This document shows positions 46,666 through 57,970 of a stretch of DNA of 64,000 nt, piece by piece. Where the stretch lies: positions 180,230,428 through 180,294,427 of the forward strand of contig NC_050101.1 of assembly GCF_902167145.1 (NCBI RefSeq). The letters run 5' to 3'. Origin of the DNA: Zea mays (Eukaryota; Streptophyta; Magnoliopsida; Poales; Poaceae). The notes under the pieces were generated by a model, which made no database searches, had not been told where the DNA came from, and worked only from the letters and a program-made list of their open reading frames with translations. Positions within the stretch are counted from its first letter, which is position 1. Each line of letters starts with the position of its first letter. Position numbers and translations under genes: made by a program.

Positions 46666-47946
46666 TGTAGGAAACAGGTGATGCCTAAGAGGGGGGTGAA
46701 TTAGGACTTCTAAAACTTTTACTAAACTAGGCCACAATTAAATCCCTATAGCAAAACCTATGCAAATAATCAAACTAGAATGTGCAAACTAGGTTTTGTC
46801 TAAGTGTTGCTATCTCTACCGCAAAGGCTAAGTTTCTATCTACACTAAATAAGTATGTATACAAGATTGAAACTTAAATGCTTAATGTAAATGCAGAAAC
46901 TTAAAGAGCAAAGTAGAGAAGCAAACTCTTGTGGATGACGCCGGTATTTTTACCGAGGTATCCGTAACCGCGCAAGGTCCCGACTAATCCTCGTTGGTGC
47001 CCCTATGCAAAGGGAAGCCCACGCGAGGGCCAAGCACCTCGGTCGAGTAACTCCGTAGAGAGCCACGAGCCTTCTCCACGTGCAAGTGGTGCTCCGCTTC
47101 CAGCTCCTCTCGGACGCTCCCCGCCATCTCCACTATCGAGCTTCTGGCTGAAACGCCACGGGCCTCGTTCCCTCCGGTACACGGTGGCGGCCATGACACA
47201 AACGCGGTTGTCACGGTCTCGCAAGACTCTCGCCCAACTCGATACAATTACAACGACTCACGTAAGAGCCGAGGGATTGTGAGGTTTATCTAAACTCACT
47301 CAACAATCTAGGGTTCACCTAGAGCAAGCGCTAAAGCGGTCTAACTAACCTAAGCACTTCGCAAAGCACCTACGCTAATCACCGAGTGATTCTATTAAGC
47401 ACTTGGGTGTAAGAGCACTTGGGAATGTCTACTATATGCCTTGGTATGTCTCTTGGGCTCCCACACTTGGAAATGGCCGGTTGGGGGTGTATTTATAGCT
47501 CCCAACACAAATAGAGCCGTTGGAGAAAAGCTGCTGCTTCTCTGCGGCACACCGGACAGCGCACTGTAACCTGTCCGGTGCGCCTAGCCGTTGCCCTGTC
47601 AGAGCCGGTGACCGTTGGCGCCGCAGGCTTTCCACACTGGACAGTCTGGTGGTCTTCTCTCCGGGTGCCACCTGGAACTAGCCGTTGGGCTGCGGTTCCC
47701 TGGTGCACCGGACAGTCCGGTGCTCCACGCACAGACAGTTCACAGGCAGCACACTTGGACTTTTCTTGGATCTTTTTAATGTCTTCTTTTGAGGTGTTGC
47801 TTTCCTCAATTCCTTAGTCCAAGTAAATCTTGCATCCTGTGAACTACAAACATAAACACTAGAAAACTTATTTGTTCATGGATTGTGTTGATCATCAAAC
47901 ACCAAAACTTAATTAGCCAAATGGCCTGGGGTCCATTTTCCTTACA
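46666..47946 (-). repeat. 5' LTR of gag-only copia
   Basis: 1281 bp, homologous to 22591-23954 with many point differences and missing palindrome units. TATA (minus) at 47490-47497. The flank at its outer end (47947 on) is lipoxygenase pseudogene sequence. Confidence 0.9.
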
Positions 47947-48481
47947 GGGCCTGAGGAGCGGCACACACAAAAACTCTTACTTAAATATATTTAGTTGGGT
48001 GCCCTCGCTTTTGGTGGGGTTGATGCCTGCCAACGCCTGCCTTGTGATCTCGTCGTCCCGCATCCATGCAAACTTGTCCTCTACCACATGGAAGTCGAGA
48101 AGAGAAACAACCAAATGATAGCATGAGTACAACATTGCCATGATTCGTACCTTATGGTATCGGATCTCCATGGATTCATGGAGGAGGGTTTACTTACTCT
48201 AGATGATGTCGGGCATGTCGTAGGCTCGTAGCGGAGGATGTCCTCCCTGTTCTCCTAGATCTTTCGCACTGAGGGTATCTTCTAGAACAGCTGGTCATGC
48301 AGAGCCTGCTTCAGCTAGATGCCCTCCTTGAAGAGGTTGTCCATGTCTTGGAAGCCAATGACGTTGTGGATGTCCAGCGACATGGAGCTCACCAGCAGCG
48401 GCATGAAGTTGTGGAGCAGCGCCTTGAGCATGTCCTCCAACAACACCTCGTTCTTTCCCTCCTCGAACTCCTCATATTGGG

Positions 48482-51400
48482 TGTCACACCCGGGTTTTAG
48501 GGGTCCAAAACCCGGGCGCAAAATAAACAACAGGTGTGCAGGGACCAAGTCTCACACATGTGATGAATAGTGGTACAGAAACAAATGTCACATCTTTACT
48601 ATATAATAGGAGTTATGTACAAAATAAATAAATAATTACATCATATGGAGACAACGATCTAGCAACCCAAAGTTGACTGGGAGACGACGGCCTAGACCAC
48701 TCACGAACTCGTCACAGCATCCTCCATGCGCCTCATCCTGCGATACTTGTTCTTGACCAGTGGGGGTGTGAGACAGCAAGGGTGAGCTCACATATGTTCA
48801 TCGCTCAACAAGTTGTGGGGAATAATGTGCATGAACTCGCCAAAGCTGGGAGCTCACGTGAAGTGTAAGGCTTACCAAAGGGGATGGTTAGAGCTGAGCA
48901 TTGCTTTTAAAGTTGGTCAAAATTTTATTAGCAATTACTAAGTATAAGTAAATACCAACCCAATTAAATAGTAGAACAAAAGTAATAACAACACCCTCAA
49001 TGCAATGCATATGACAAATTGAATTTAGTTTCATAAATTAATCATGTGAGGGTCCGAGCTGCTCATGACCGTGAGCACGGCTAGTATACCAGTTTTACAC
49101 TCTGCAGAGGTTGCGCATCTTTACCCACAAGTCATGTTACGCATCTACCACGGGGTTGTACGGGCCCCATACACCTCTACCAAGGAAGCGAGGCAGGGTA
49201 ACACTACGAGGCCTTTACAAAGTTCCACTAGCTTCAGAAAACCCTCTACAGTTTCTAGGAAGTTCCAATGCAGGGACCCCTCGCCTGACCGCCATCGCAG
49301 CAAAATCAACCCAAGGGCCTCCCTACACTGACCACTCCCCTACTGCCCTTGCCCCTTTCAGGTAAGGTAGTCCTCCACTAGCTTTCCTAATTAGTCAGCC
49401 AAGGGCGTCCCATACCACCCTTGTGGTAGCACTGTTTTCCCGGGTGGTCGCTCCATGTTCCAATTAACATAATGATCTTATCATGAACAGTAAATAACAA
49501 CTGATAACAAAAGTATGAATAATGTGTATCTCAATGCCCAAATCCACATATAGCACTAGCAAGTACTACCCAAAAAGTTCAGTGGTAAACAAGGCATAAA
49601 AATAGTCAAACTAGGGTAACCTATTGGGTCCCATCAAAATTAACCTATGCAGATAACATGACTGGGTGAAAAGAAGTGATCAAGGGCACAACTTGCCTGG
49701 GACTTGAGATTCCAGGTACCAACTTGCTATTCAAATGACACGTGTCCTCACTGCTAAACATAGCAATACAGACAAACATGGTATATGCAAAATTAACATT
49801 ACACCAAACATAAGAATAAACTATGTAATAATAATCTACGCGTTGCTACGAGATCGTGGGATCGAGAACCCACTAAGATCGGAGTTCGGGTTGAAGAGTT
49901 ATGATTTTCATAAGTTTTATGTGATCACATGGTAGAAGTACACCATATGCTAATTCATATAAATCAGGTGAAAGGTATATTACTAAGGAGTGATTAATTC
50001 AACTTTAATCTAATTCATCTTTTAATATTAGTTTGTTTTCATATTCGGGTCATATCATAATTATAAACAGATTAACTTAGAAGGATTAATCTACTAAACA
50101 TGGGTTAACAGTTATCTAATTATAAAAATATTTCATATGTTACAATTAATTGTATCATTGTGTAGACAATGTTATTATGGAGCTAACGCAACTTAAACGA
50201 ATCAAAACAGAGTCAAAATGAATTAACTATGGAATTTCTAATTTTAGGATCTATTTTATACTAAAAACACTACAAAAAATCCTTTAATCAATGACAAACA
50301 AAAATTGTCATGGATTAGCAAAAAACAGTCACAAAGCCATGATTATGATGAATTTTGATAACGTCATGTAATGGGGGTCATTAATTGTAATCTATGACGT
50401 TTCTTATGTAATGGGGTTCACAAAATTCATCATGGAATAGCAAAAAACTGTCACGAAGCCATCTTCATGACGTTTTCTAATTACGCCACCGAGAATTCGT
50501 CATGGATTAAATGATTTCTTGTAGTGAAAAATCAATTTCTAGGATTTATTTATGAAATTTAATAGAGTTTGGACCGAGAAAACAAAAACCCGAGAGCTCA
50601 GGTGTTTCTTATAAAGTTCAGGACCTATTTGTAGTGTTCTTTACCTACAATTGGACGGTGGGTTTATTCATAGGTTCTCGAGGGGCTCTTTAGTGAAAAT
50701 GCCACCACAAATGGTATGTTCAGATATGAGCCATTCGATTGATATATGGTGGCCCAGAATAGACTAGAACTGAGACACATCGGCCACCCTCAGATCCCAA
50801 TCCCACGGCTCAGATCTTACAATGCGAAGGGGTATTTTACTTCTAATCTTGGCCACACGTCGGCCGATCAACGGTCCTGGACCGATATGGCTGAAGGAGT
50901 ATGTTTACTTCAATCTTGTCCGTCCACTAGGAAACGGACGACCAGGGCACACTCATCTTCCTCCCATCGAGCACCATGGCTACGCAGGATGAGCCGCCAT
51001 GGCAGAACCGTGGGGGGCACAGCCGTGGGTTCGCCCTGCACGAGAGTTAGACATAGCCCCTCGCTATGGTCGCCCGGCCGAGGTCCCAGGAAAAATCTCA
51101 AGGTGTCTTACCGATGATTTGGAGCCGTGCAGGTGCCTGACCACGACGAGATGCGGCATGACGGTGGCTGGGCGAGGACCGAGGAGGAGAGGGAGAGGGA
51201 GATTCTGGCCCTCCACTGCCACTGCAGTGCTGCCTGGTTTGCCCTCGGAGTCGCCATCCAAGCTCTCACTCCGTGTGGAATGCGGTAGCGACACATGTTC
51301 TCTCTCTTCGCCTCTTGGAGTGAGCTCCCAGCAATGGCAGCCCCCTGGTGTTCCGTTTTCTAGGTGCGATGGATCGGCCGTGGGGTACGAGAGGAGCATG

Positions 51401-52367
51401 GTACGAGGTTTTATAGCCCGAGGTGGCAGGGATTTCGGGCGCGGTTTGTTGGATCGCCGGGAGGGGAACGAGCTATGGTAGACTCGGAAGATCCCAACGG
51501 ACCGGTGTAGAAGAAAGAGCTGACAAATGGCCCCCACATGGCGGTGACCGCGCTTGAGCCGTAGGAGAGGGGACGCCTGCCTAGTGGGGCCGGGTCGTTA
51601 TTCCCAGAGCCCAGCCCGCGCGCAGAATTCTAGCAGGGATAGCGGTGGGTTGGAGTGGGAGAGGAAAATAGGGATTGGGCCGAGTGGCGCCAGAATTGGC
51701 CCAAGTGGTTTTCTGTTTCTTTTTCTTTTCTTTCAAATTTCTAACTTCCTATTTCAATTTCAAATCAGACTTGAAGCTAATTTCAGATTTCAGTTTTAAA
51801 TTTCTAGATGTCCAAATCTCAAGTATAAACCGAATGTGATTATAAATCCTATGTATATATTTTTTATATTATTATTTATTCTCCTTTTTTCTCAAATTCT
51901 AGTTGTCATAATGACGGTTACAATTTTCTTTCCTTATTCTCTATTTTATATTTTAGTTCAAGTTGTATTGTACAAACAGAAATTCCAGCATGGACCTGCA
52001 AAAGTATTTGTGATTATTTATTCATTTTTATATCCCTCCAAGTAAATGCCCAAAGCATGATATGCACACACATTGTTTTATTTTAGGAAAATATTACCTT
52101 TGAGTGTCTGACAAATTTCAATTAACTAAAATTAATATCCTTTACCTTACTTATTTAGGGGAAAATAAGGTATTCTCTTTTACCGAGAGTCACTTAATCC
52201 TTGAATATATTCTTATTTAAGAGTATTCTTTAAATTTCATGGGGAGAATAACATATCTTACTAGGTTGAAGATATTTTATCTTATGTTTACTCAATTTCT
52301 TAGTGTTACTTCCTATAAAAGACATAGAAGGAATACATGAACTCCTAATTCATTTTTAGGGTTTACA
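48482..52367 (-). mobile_element. Solo LTR (3886 bp) of a Tekay-like gypsy, duplication TTGGG
   Basis: TGTCACACCC...GGTTTACA is flanked by TTGGG at 48477-48481 and 52368-52372; excision rejoins the LOX reading frame. The first ~1.3 kb (48730-49640) is alignable with the chromovirus LTR at 41160-42080 but diverged; the rest is different. Orientation is inferred from that similarity. A GC-rich block lies at 50930-51700. It contains a mini-CACTA at 50268-50526. Confidence 0.9.
50268..50526. mobile_element. Mini-CACTA (MITE-like), 259 bp
   Basis: The ends are CACTACAAAAAATC and its inverse ATTTCTTGTAGTG, flanked by AAA on both sides (3-bp duplication within an A run). The interior has repeated GTCATGGATTA/CATGACG motifs in both orientations and no coding. 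It is a non-autonomous CACTA of a different family from 26203-33503. Confidence 0.85.
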
Positions 52368-52599
52368 TTGGGACACATAGATGGGCTTTGATACTCCACT
52401 TTGCTCTCCGTGCTATCGTCTGCAATCACTGCGAGGAAATGTTTGCGACGGTCAACGTCACCCATGATCGGGTGGCTTCAATACGAAAGCGACGTGTGAC
52501 GGCCACCATGCCCTCTACCATGCCTGGTCGACCACTGTTACTATCGCAGAATTTATGGGGCAGATGGCAATGGTGACAAGAACTAAATAGTGAGGGGTT

Positions 52600-52845
52600 C
52601 CTGCTTTTGGGTTGAACTGTTTGATGCATGCAACTTAATATGGTATCAGAGCTAGAGGCCACAAGTTCGAATCCTGGTTATCGCAATTAAAAAAAGAATT
52701 GTTGCTCGCTTCTATTCCACGTCTAAGACCCAAGAGAGGCTCGATGTGAGGGGGAGTGTTGGAATATAATACAAGTGAATTGTCCGCCTCCTCCTATCAG
52801 CTTAAGCTTCTAGGTTGAACTGGTTGGTGCATGCAACTTAATACA
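52600..52845 (+). mobile_element. TRIM-like retrotransposon remnant
   Basis: A short terminal repeat ending GATGCATGCAACTTAATA (to 52640), then TGGTATCAGAGC (52641-52652, tRNA-Met primer site), about 95 bp without coding, a polypurine tract (GTGAGGGGGAGTG) and an 89-bp 3' repeat (52757-52845, TGTTGGAATA...AATACA). Only the last ~40 bp of the 5' repeat remain. It lies in a LOX intron. Confidence 0.65.
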
Positions 52846-53622
52846 CCTGTCGGTGGTCAGCGCCCTCGCCCATCAGGTCGCTGAGCTCCTGGCGATAAAG
52901 CTCCTACAGCCTCGACGGCGTCTATGCCTATAGGTACGGCTTGTTGGTAAAGAATATGTGCGTGTTGCGATGCACGTGGGTGGGCTGCACGGTGTCACCC
53001 GATTTTGGAAGTCAAACCGAATACGGACTATGTACGTGCTAGGATTAGAAACTCACGTACACAGCGATTACATAATTGGACATCATCACACATTACTTAA
53101 AGTAAATAGCGGAAGTAGTACTTTATTACATCAAGATGTCCAAGACATCCATAGAGTCTATAACATAGTCATTAACATTATCAAAGTGCGGAATACGAAA
53201 CGTAGTAGATATGGCCTTCACAGGCAGCTGACTGGGGGTTTGCCACTAACATAACTAAAACTCGTCGTAGTCCTGGAACTCCTCAAAGTCCTCCATGTTG
53301 CCAGCATCTCCTCTTGAGCACAGAATACAGTGGGGACAATCTGGGGTGGGGTGGTTTTTGAATCAAGGGCGAGTACACATCAACGTACTCAGTAAATGTC
53401 CCGTTTGGCTAAAGTGGACTGGTTGTATGTGGAGTTAAGGTTAAGCAGTTGCTTTTAGTTGGTCAAGTATTTATTACTAATAGTAGAGCCAAATTTTACT
53501 AATAAACCCAGTTATTACCCAAATGTACTCCCTCCAAGAGGAAATACCAGAGATCATAATTATAACCATCATCATTAAACATCATCATAAAAGTATCCAA
53601 AGTTCTTCTAATCAAAGAGGAT

Positions 53623-54857
53623 TGAAAGTCGACTAGAGGGGGTGAATAGGCGAAACCTGAAATTTATAAACTTAAATGCACACTAAGGCCGGGGTTAGCG
53701 TTTAGAATTAAATTCAAGTCCGAAAGAATGTTTCTCTTGCTAAGAGTTGCTCAAAGGATGCAAATGACGTATGTGAATAAACTCAAATTAATACTAGCAA
53801 GGAAACATTAGAGAGAGGAAAGAGAGCAAACAAATCAAGCGAGAATTAAAGCAAGTAGACACGGTGATTTGTTTTTCCGAGGTTCGGTTCCATAGAACCT
53901 AGTCCCCGTTGAGGAGGCCACAAAGGCCGGGTCTATTTCAACCCTTTCCCTCTCTCTCAACCGGACACTTAGACCGAGTGAGCCTTTTCCTTAACCACAC
54001 GGGTCACTAAGACCCCGCAAGGACCATCACACACTTGGTGTCTCTTGCTTAGCTGTACAAGCACTTAGAAAAAGAGTGAGGAAGGAAGAAAGGCAATCCA
54101 AGCGACAAGAGCGCAAATGAACACAAAAACTCTCTCGCTCAAGTCACTAAGTGATTGAGATGAATTTGGGACTTAGAGAGGATTTGATCTTTGGAATTGT
54201 GTCTTGGAGTGAATGTTATAGCTCTTGTATTGAATGTAAACTTCTGAAAACTTGGATGCCATTGAATGAGGTAGTTGGGGGGTATTTATAGCCCCAACCA
54301 CTTCCTAGCTGTTGGCAAGGGCTGCTGGCGATGGGCGAGCCGGACAGTCTGGTGCGCCACCGGCCAGTCACTGTTCACTGTCCAGTGCACGCCACGTCAG
54401 TGCGTCCATTAGGGTTCAGAGCAGTTGACTGTTGGAGACGTTTGTCTTTTTGCTGCACCGGACAGTCCGGTGACCTCTGACTTCTATCGCGGCACTGTTC
54501 CGCACTGTAGCGTTTTGCAGTCGACCGTTGGCGCGCAGGGAGCCGTTGCTCCGCTGGCTCACCGGACAGTCCGGTGAATTATAGCGGAGCGCGGCTCTGA
54601 ATTCCCGAGAGTGGCTTGTTCGAAGGGCGCCTGGCCTGGTGCACCGGACACTGTCCGGTGCGCCAAAAATCAGCACACTCTAAGTCTTGCTCCAATTTTT
54701 GATTGAGTCCCTAACTGAATTTCTTTCTTGGTTTGTGTTGAACCTTATGCACCTAAGATAAATGATATCTAGACAAACTAGTTAGTCCATGTGGTTTGTG
54801 TTGTACGTCAACCACCAAAATCGATTATAGGAAATGGTTAACCCTATTTCCCTTTCA
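53623..54857 (-). repeat. 3' LTR of copia 2
   Basis: 1235 bp, reading TGAAAGGGAAATAGGG...CGACTTTCA on minus. TATA (minus) at 54283-54290. Palindromes CACCGGACAGTCCGGTG at about 54457-54473 and 54560-54576, and ACCGGACACTGTCCGGT at 54642-54658. Related to, but distinct from, the LTR at 22591. Confidence 0.85.
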
Positions 54858-57189
54858 ATCTCTCCCTTTTTGGTGATTGATGCCAACACAAACCAAAGCA
54901 AATATGAAGTGAACAAATGTAGTTAGTTTGCAATTGAGATAGATGTGCATAGGTTACTGAAGTGCCCCAATCCTCTGGGACTCAAATGTGATACAATTAC
55001 TAGTCCCAGGAGGCTAGCAAACACATTTATACATCAGATAGTTCCAGATCTGTTTAAACGAGACAAACCTATAAAGGTGGCGATCAACTTTAAGAGTTGG
55101 TCCACAGCTCGGGATATATCATCAGAGTGGGGCTGAAGCAGCCCGATATACGCAGCGAAGCAAATCAGCGGTCCAACAGCCACATGCAAGGTTGGGAACA
55201 GGCGTAACTCTTACCCGATCAGCGATCACCTTCTCTGAAAAACAACAAATAAGAAAGGGTGTGTACTTACGTACTCAGCAGCCCACCTTCACCCGTAGAA
55301 TGGGGAAATCAGATATAATGCATGGAATATGTGGAGCTCAGGATATTTTGCAGAAACAACAATATTTGATGCAGGGTTGTTTTGTAAAACATTTTGTATT
55401 TTGCAAAGCGCATCCTCTCCCAAAGGAGCAGGAAGTTTTTTCAATATTAGAACAAAATCCCCTGGACTAAACCATCAAGGTATCTCAGTAGTTTCCCACT
55501 GGTTTTCATTTTCAAAAATAGCTACTGGACTTCCCATCCACCATAGCTCACGGCTCAATCGCAGACCTTTTAAAACAACTTTTCAAAAGGCATTTTTAGA
55601 AAACAAAACACTAATTGTCATACCACACCAAACTCGTCCATTCCAGTGGACACAGACTATTTAAATAGGGTTGAACTCTGCGCAGAGGGGTACACTTTAC
55701 CCACTAGTCCTGTTTCTGCAATCTCACTGTCATGAGATCCGAGTGTCGAATCTCTCTCTTTCCTCGCACGTCCTTACCTTAACGGTTATACCAGAAGGAG
55801 TCAAGCCACCGCCATGTCCAAACAGGACAAAACATTCCCCCTCCTTATCCTCCAGGTGCTCCCCATCCATCATAACCCTGGGGTTTGGACCGTACAAGTT
55901 CAGATTGAGTGACTGCCCATACAGTCTCGAGTGGTTGTACTTTGTCATGAGTACAGGTAGTGAAGGATGACAAACCGGTCCTTATATGAGGGGACAATCC
56001 TTCTGCTCACACCTAACCCGGCTGAGCCAACACCTGAGGCCCTCCCCTAAACCAGGGAGTCCCTGATCATCTCGCTTAAAAGGTGATAAGGGTGACAACC
56101 CTTCATCATACCCATTTTGGAAAACATTTTCTTTTGAAAACTCACACCTTTTCTCAAATCATTTGTAACAAATATGTCAAGGAGCACAACATCAAATATT
56201 ACTGTTTTTGCAAAATAACTTGTCTCAAATATTTTACAAAACAAATATTGTTGTTTGTCATATGCATGAAAACTCAGTAATTATGCATAGTTACCCGTAG
56301 TTTGAAAACACCCAGCCTGGAATTGTGTCATATGACAAATTGAATTTAGTTTCATAAATTGAATTCAGTAATAATAGGGTGTTTTCAAAGGATATGCATG
56401 AAAACTCAGTTACCCGTAAATTGATTGCAGCAAGCGGCTGGGTGGCCATAATAACTTGTCTCAAAATCATATCATGCATAAAATAACAGGCTGAGGGTTG
56501 TGGTTGAAAAATTATAGGTAATTTATGCATCAAAGGGATCCAGTGAACTTGCCGTGCTTATCCGGCGAAGGGGGGGAGCTCGCGGAACTGGCTTTTGGCT
56601 CCACCGCCTGGCGTAGACTTGCAGATCTGGCCTCCACGAGACGACACGAACGCTCCGATAACTATGCAACATGAATAAGCAAACATACAAACCAGCAAGT
56701 ATATCAACAAATACTTAGTATAGTGGTCAGAATGGTGATATATGAATGGGTAGAGTCTTGAGAAGAATCTGTGTCATGTGGTGTTGTGACATTACTGGTG
56801 GTGGAGTGGAGGTGCTTACCAGGAGGGTGGATTGGAGGCGAAGCGACACTATGCGGTAGCCGACAGAGCAGAGTAACTGAGTGGGTGGGGTGTTTGTCTT
56901 GGCTGAGGGTGTTGAGTGTGTGGAGAGGGAGAGGGTAACTGGGTCTATTTATAGCTAGGTGTATGTGGTGTAGCACAGTGAACTTCACTGTTGGTGAGAA
57001 TAGTGATGAGTGAATCATCTGACTTAGTCTGAACAGGGAAATTATAGGCAAGATATGGGACAAGAGTATTTTGGGAGTTTTCTGGAATATGAACCATGCT
57101 TAAGGGATGACATGGTTGGATAGGGAATAATTTGATAAGGATTTAGGAACAAGAATTATTGGAATCTGAGTTTGGGAGCATGGTTCGGA

Positions 57190-57262
57190 GGAATCTCAAA
57201 GTTAAGCGTGCTTAACTTGGAGAGATCTGGGATGGGTGACCAGATTGGAAGTTCCTACTGGA
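57190..57262 (+). promoter_or_regulatory. 5S-rRNA-like Pol III promoter inside the solo LTR
   Basis: AAGTTAAGCGTGCTT (57199-57213) equals the 5S rRNA A-box region, and GGATGGGTGACC (57230-57241) equals the C box, followed by TTGGAAGTTCC (5S: TGGGAAGTCC). Spacing between the blocks is 16 nt against 17 in plant 5S rRNA as I recall it. The 5' third of 5S is only weakly similar and no T-run terminator follows closely. It points opposite to LTR transcription. Confidence 0.8.
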
Positions 57263-57365
57263 AGGAAAATCATAGTCACCGGAGTTCGTATGACTGGAAT
57301 ATTGGTCTGGCAGGTCTTAGGTGGACTGGACAGCATGATGGATGAGTAGTTGAAATTTGGGGTGA

Positions 57366-57970
57366 TCGGATGATCGATGAATAGCAACGATGAATAGTAA
57401 CAATGAATAGTGATGACGAAAAAGTAATTATAGATATCATCGATGAATAGGAACGATGATGAACAGTGGCGGTGAATAGTAACGATAATGAATAGTACCG
57501 GTGAATAGTAACGATGAATGGTAATGGTAAATAGTCCGTATGAACGAACGATGAACAATGAATAGTGACTAAGAACGGACGATGAACGATGAATAGGAAC
57601 TATAAACGAACGAACAAACGATCGAATGATCGGACAAACGAACGATCGGAATTTCGGCAGCATAACGGCAGGACAAAGATTATCTGGACGAACGATGAAT
57701 AGGGACTATGAACGAACGATGAATGATGAATAGGAACTATGAACGAACGATGAACGATCGAATGATCAAACGAACGAACGATCGGAATTTCGGCAGCATA
57801 ACGACTGAACAAAGATTATTTGGACGAACGAACGAACGAACGATCGAACAATCGGACGAACGGACGAACGAACCATGAACGATCGGACAAATGATCGAAC
57901 GATCGGACGAACGAACGAACAAACTAAGAACATGGGGACGAACGATCGAAGAACGACCGAACGATCCTTG
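57366..57970 (+). repeat. Degenerate minisatellite of GATGAATAG / CGAACGAACGAT words
   Basis: The left part has repeated CGATGAATAGTAA-type units, the right part (GAAC)n mixed with GATCG. A larger unit of about 136 bp occurs twice, marked by GATCGGAATTTCGGCAGC at 57644 and 57780. Frames on minus appear open (Ser/Arg/Phe-rich) only because of the repeat. Confidence 0.85.

Larger units (their letters stand above)
22591..47946 (-). mobile_element. Gag-only Ty1/copia (Sirevirus-like, TR-GAG-type) element, interrupted
   Basis: Minus orientation: 5' LTR 46666-47946, primer-binding site 46652-46663 (TGGTATCAGAGC, initiator tRNA-Met), gag 46584-44478, then a nested chromovirus, then a 3' internal segment with repeated polypurine tracts and the 3' LTR 22591-23954. 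Without the 19.2-kb insertion the internal region is only about 3.5 kb and contains gag but no protease, integrase, RT or RNase H. Flanks are AAGCC (left) and GGGCC (right), so the 5-bp duplication matches at three of five positions. Plant elements with LTRs and only gag have been termed TR-GAG; they would need pol supplied by a relative. Confidence 0.85.
47947..52992 (-). pseudogene. Lipoxygenase (LOX) gene remnant, split by insertions
   Basis: Read on minus. 52992-52850 encodes HRNTHIFFTNKPYL...QELSDLMGEG, matching the end of the LOX N-terminal domain. About 52430-52373 (TESKVEY...PIYV) continues across the solo LTR into 48481-48198 (YEEFEEGKNEVLLEDMLKAL, GFQDMDNLFKEGI, LKQALHDQLF, KIPSVRKI, ENREDILRYEP). 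A GT-AG intron (48197-48081) leads to 48080-47980 (KDKFAWMRDDEITRQALAGI). This is the region just before the catalytic iron-binding domain, which is missing. Retained introns rule out a processed copy. At least three TAG stops are present. The sequence is most like plastid-type 13-LOX proteins, by memory only. Confidence 0.82.

Noticed and set aside
52641..52680. TGGTATCAGAGC...GTTCGAATCCTGG as a tRNA gene
   Set aside because: Only a primer-binding site and a B-box-like word are present; no cloverleaf or A box in the right place.
57202..57922. Ser/Arg/Phe-rich ORFs on minus
   Set aside because: Products of the degenerate minisatellite; several frames give the same kind of peptide.
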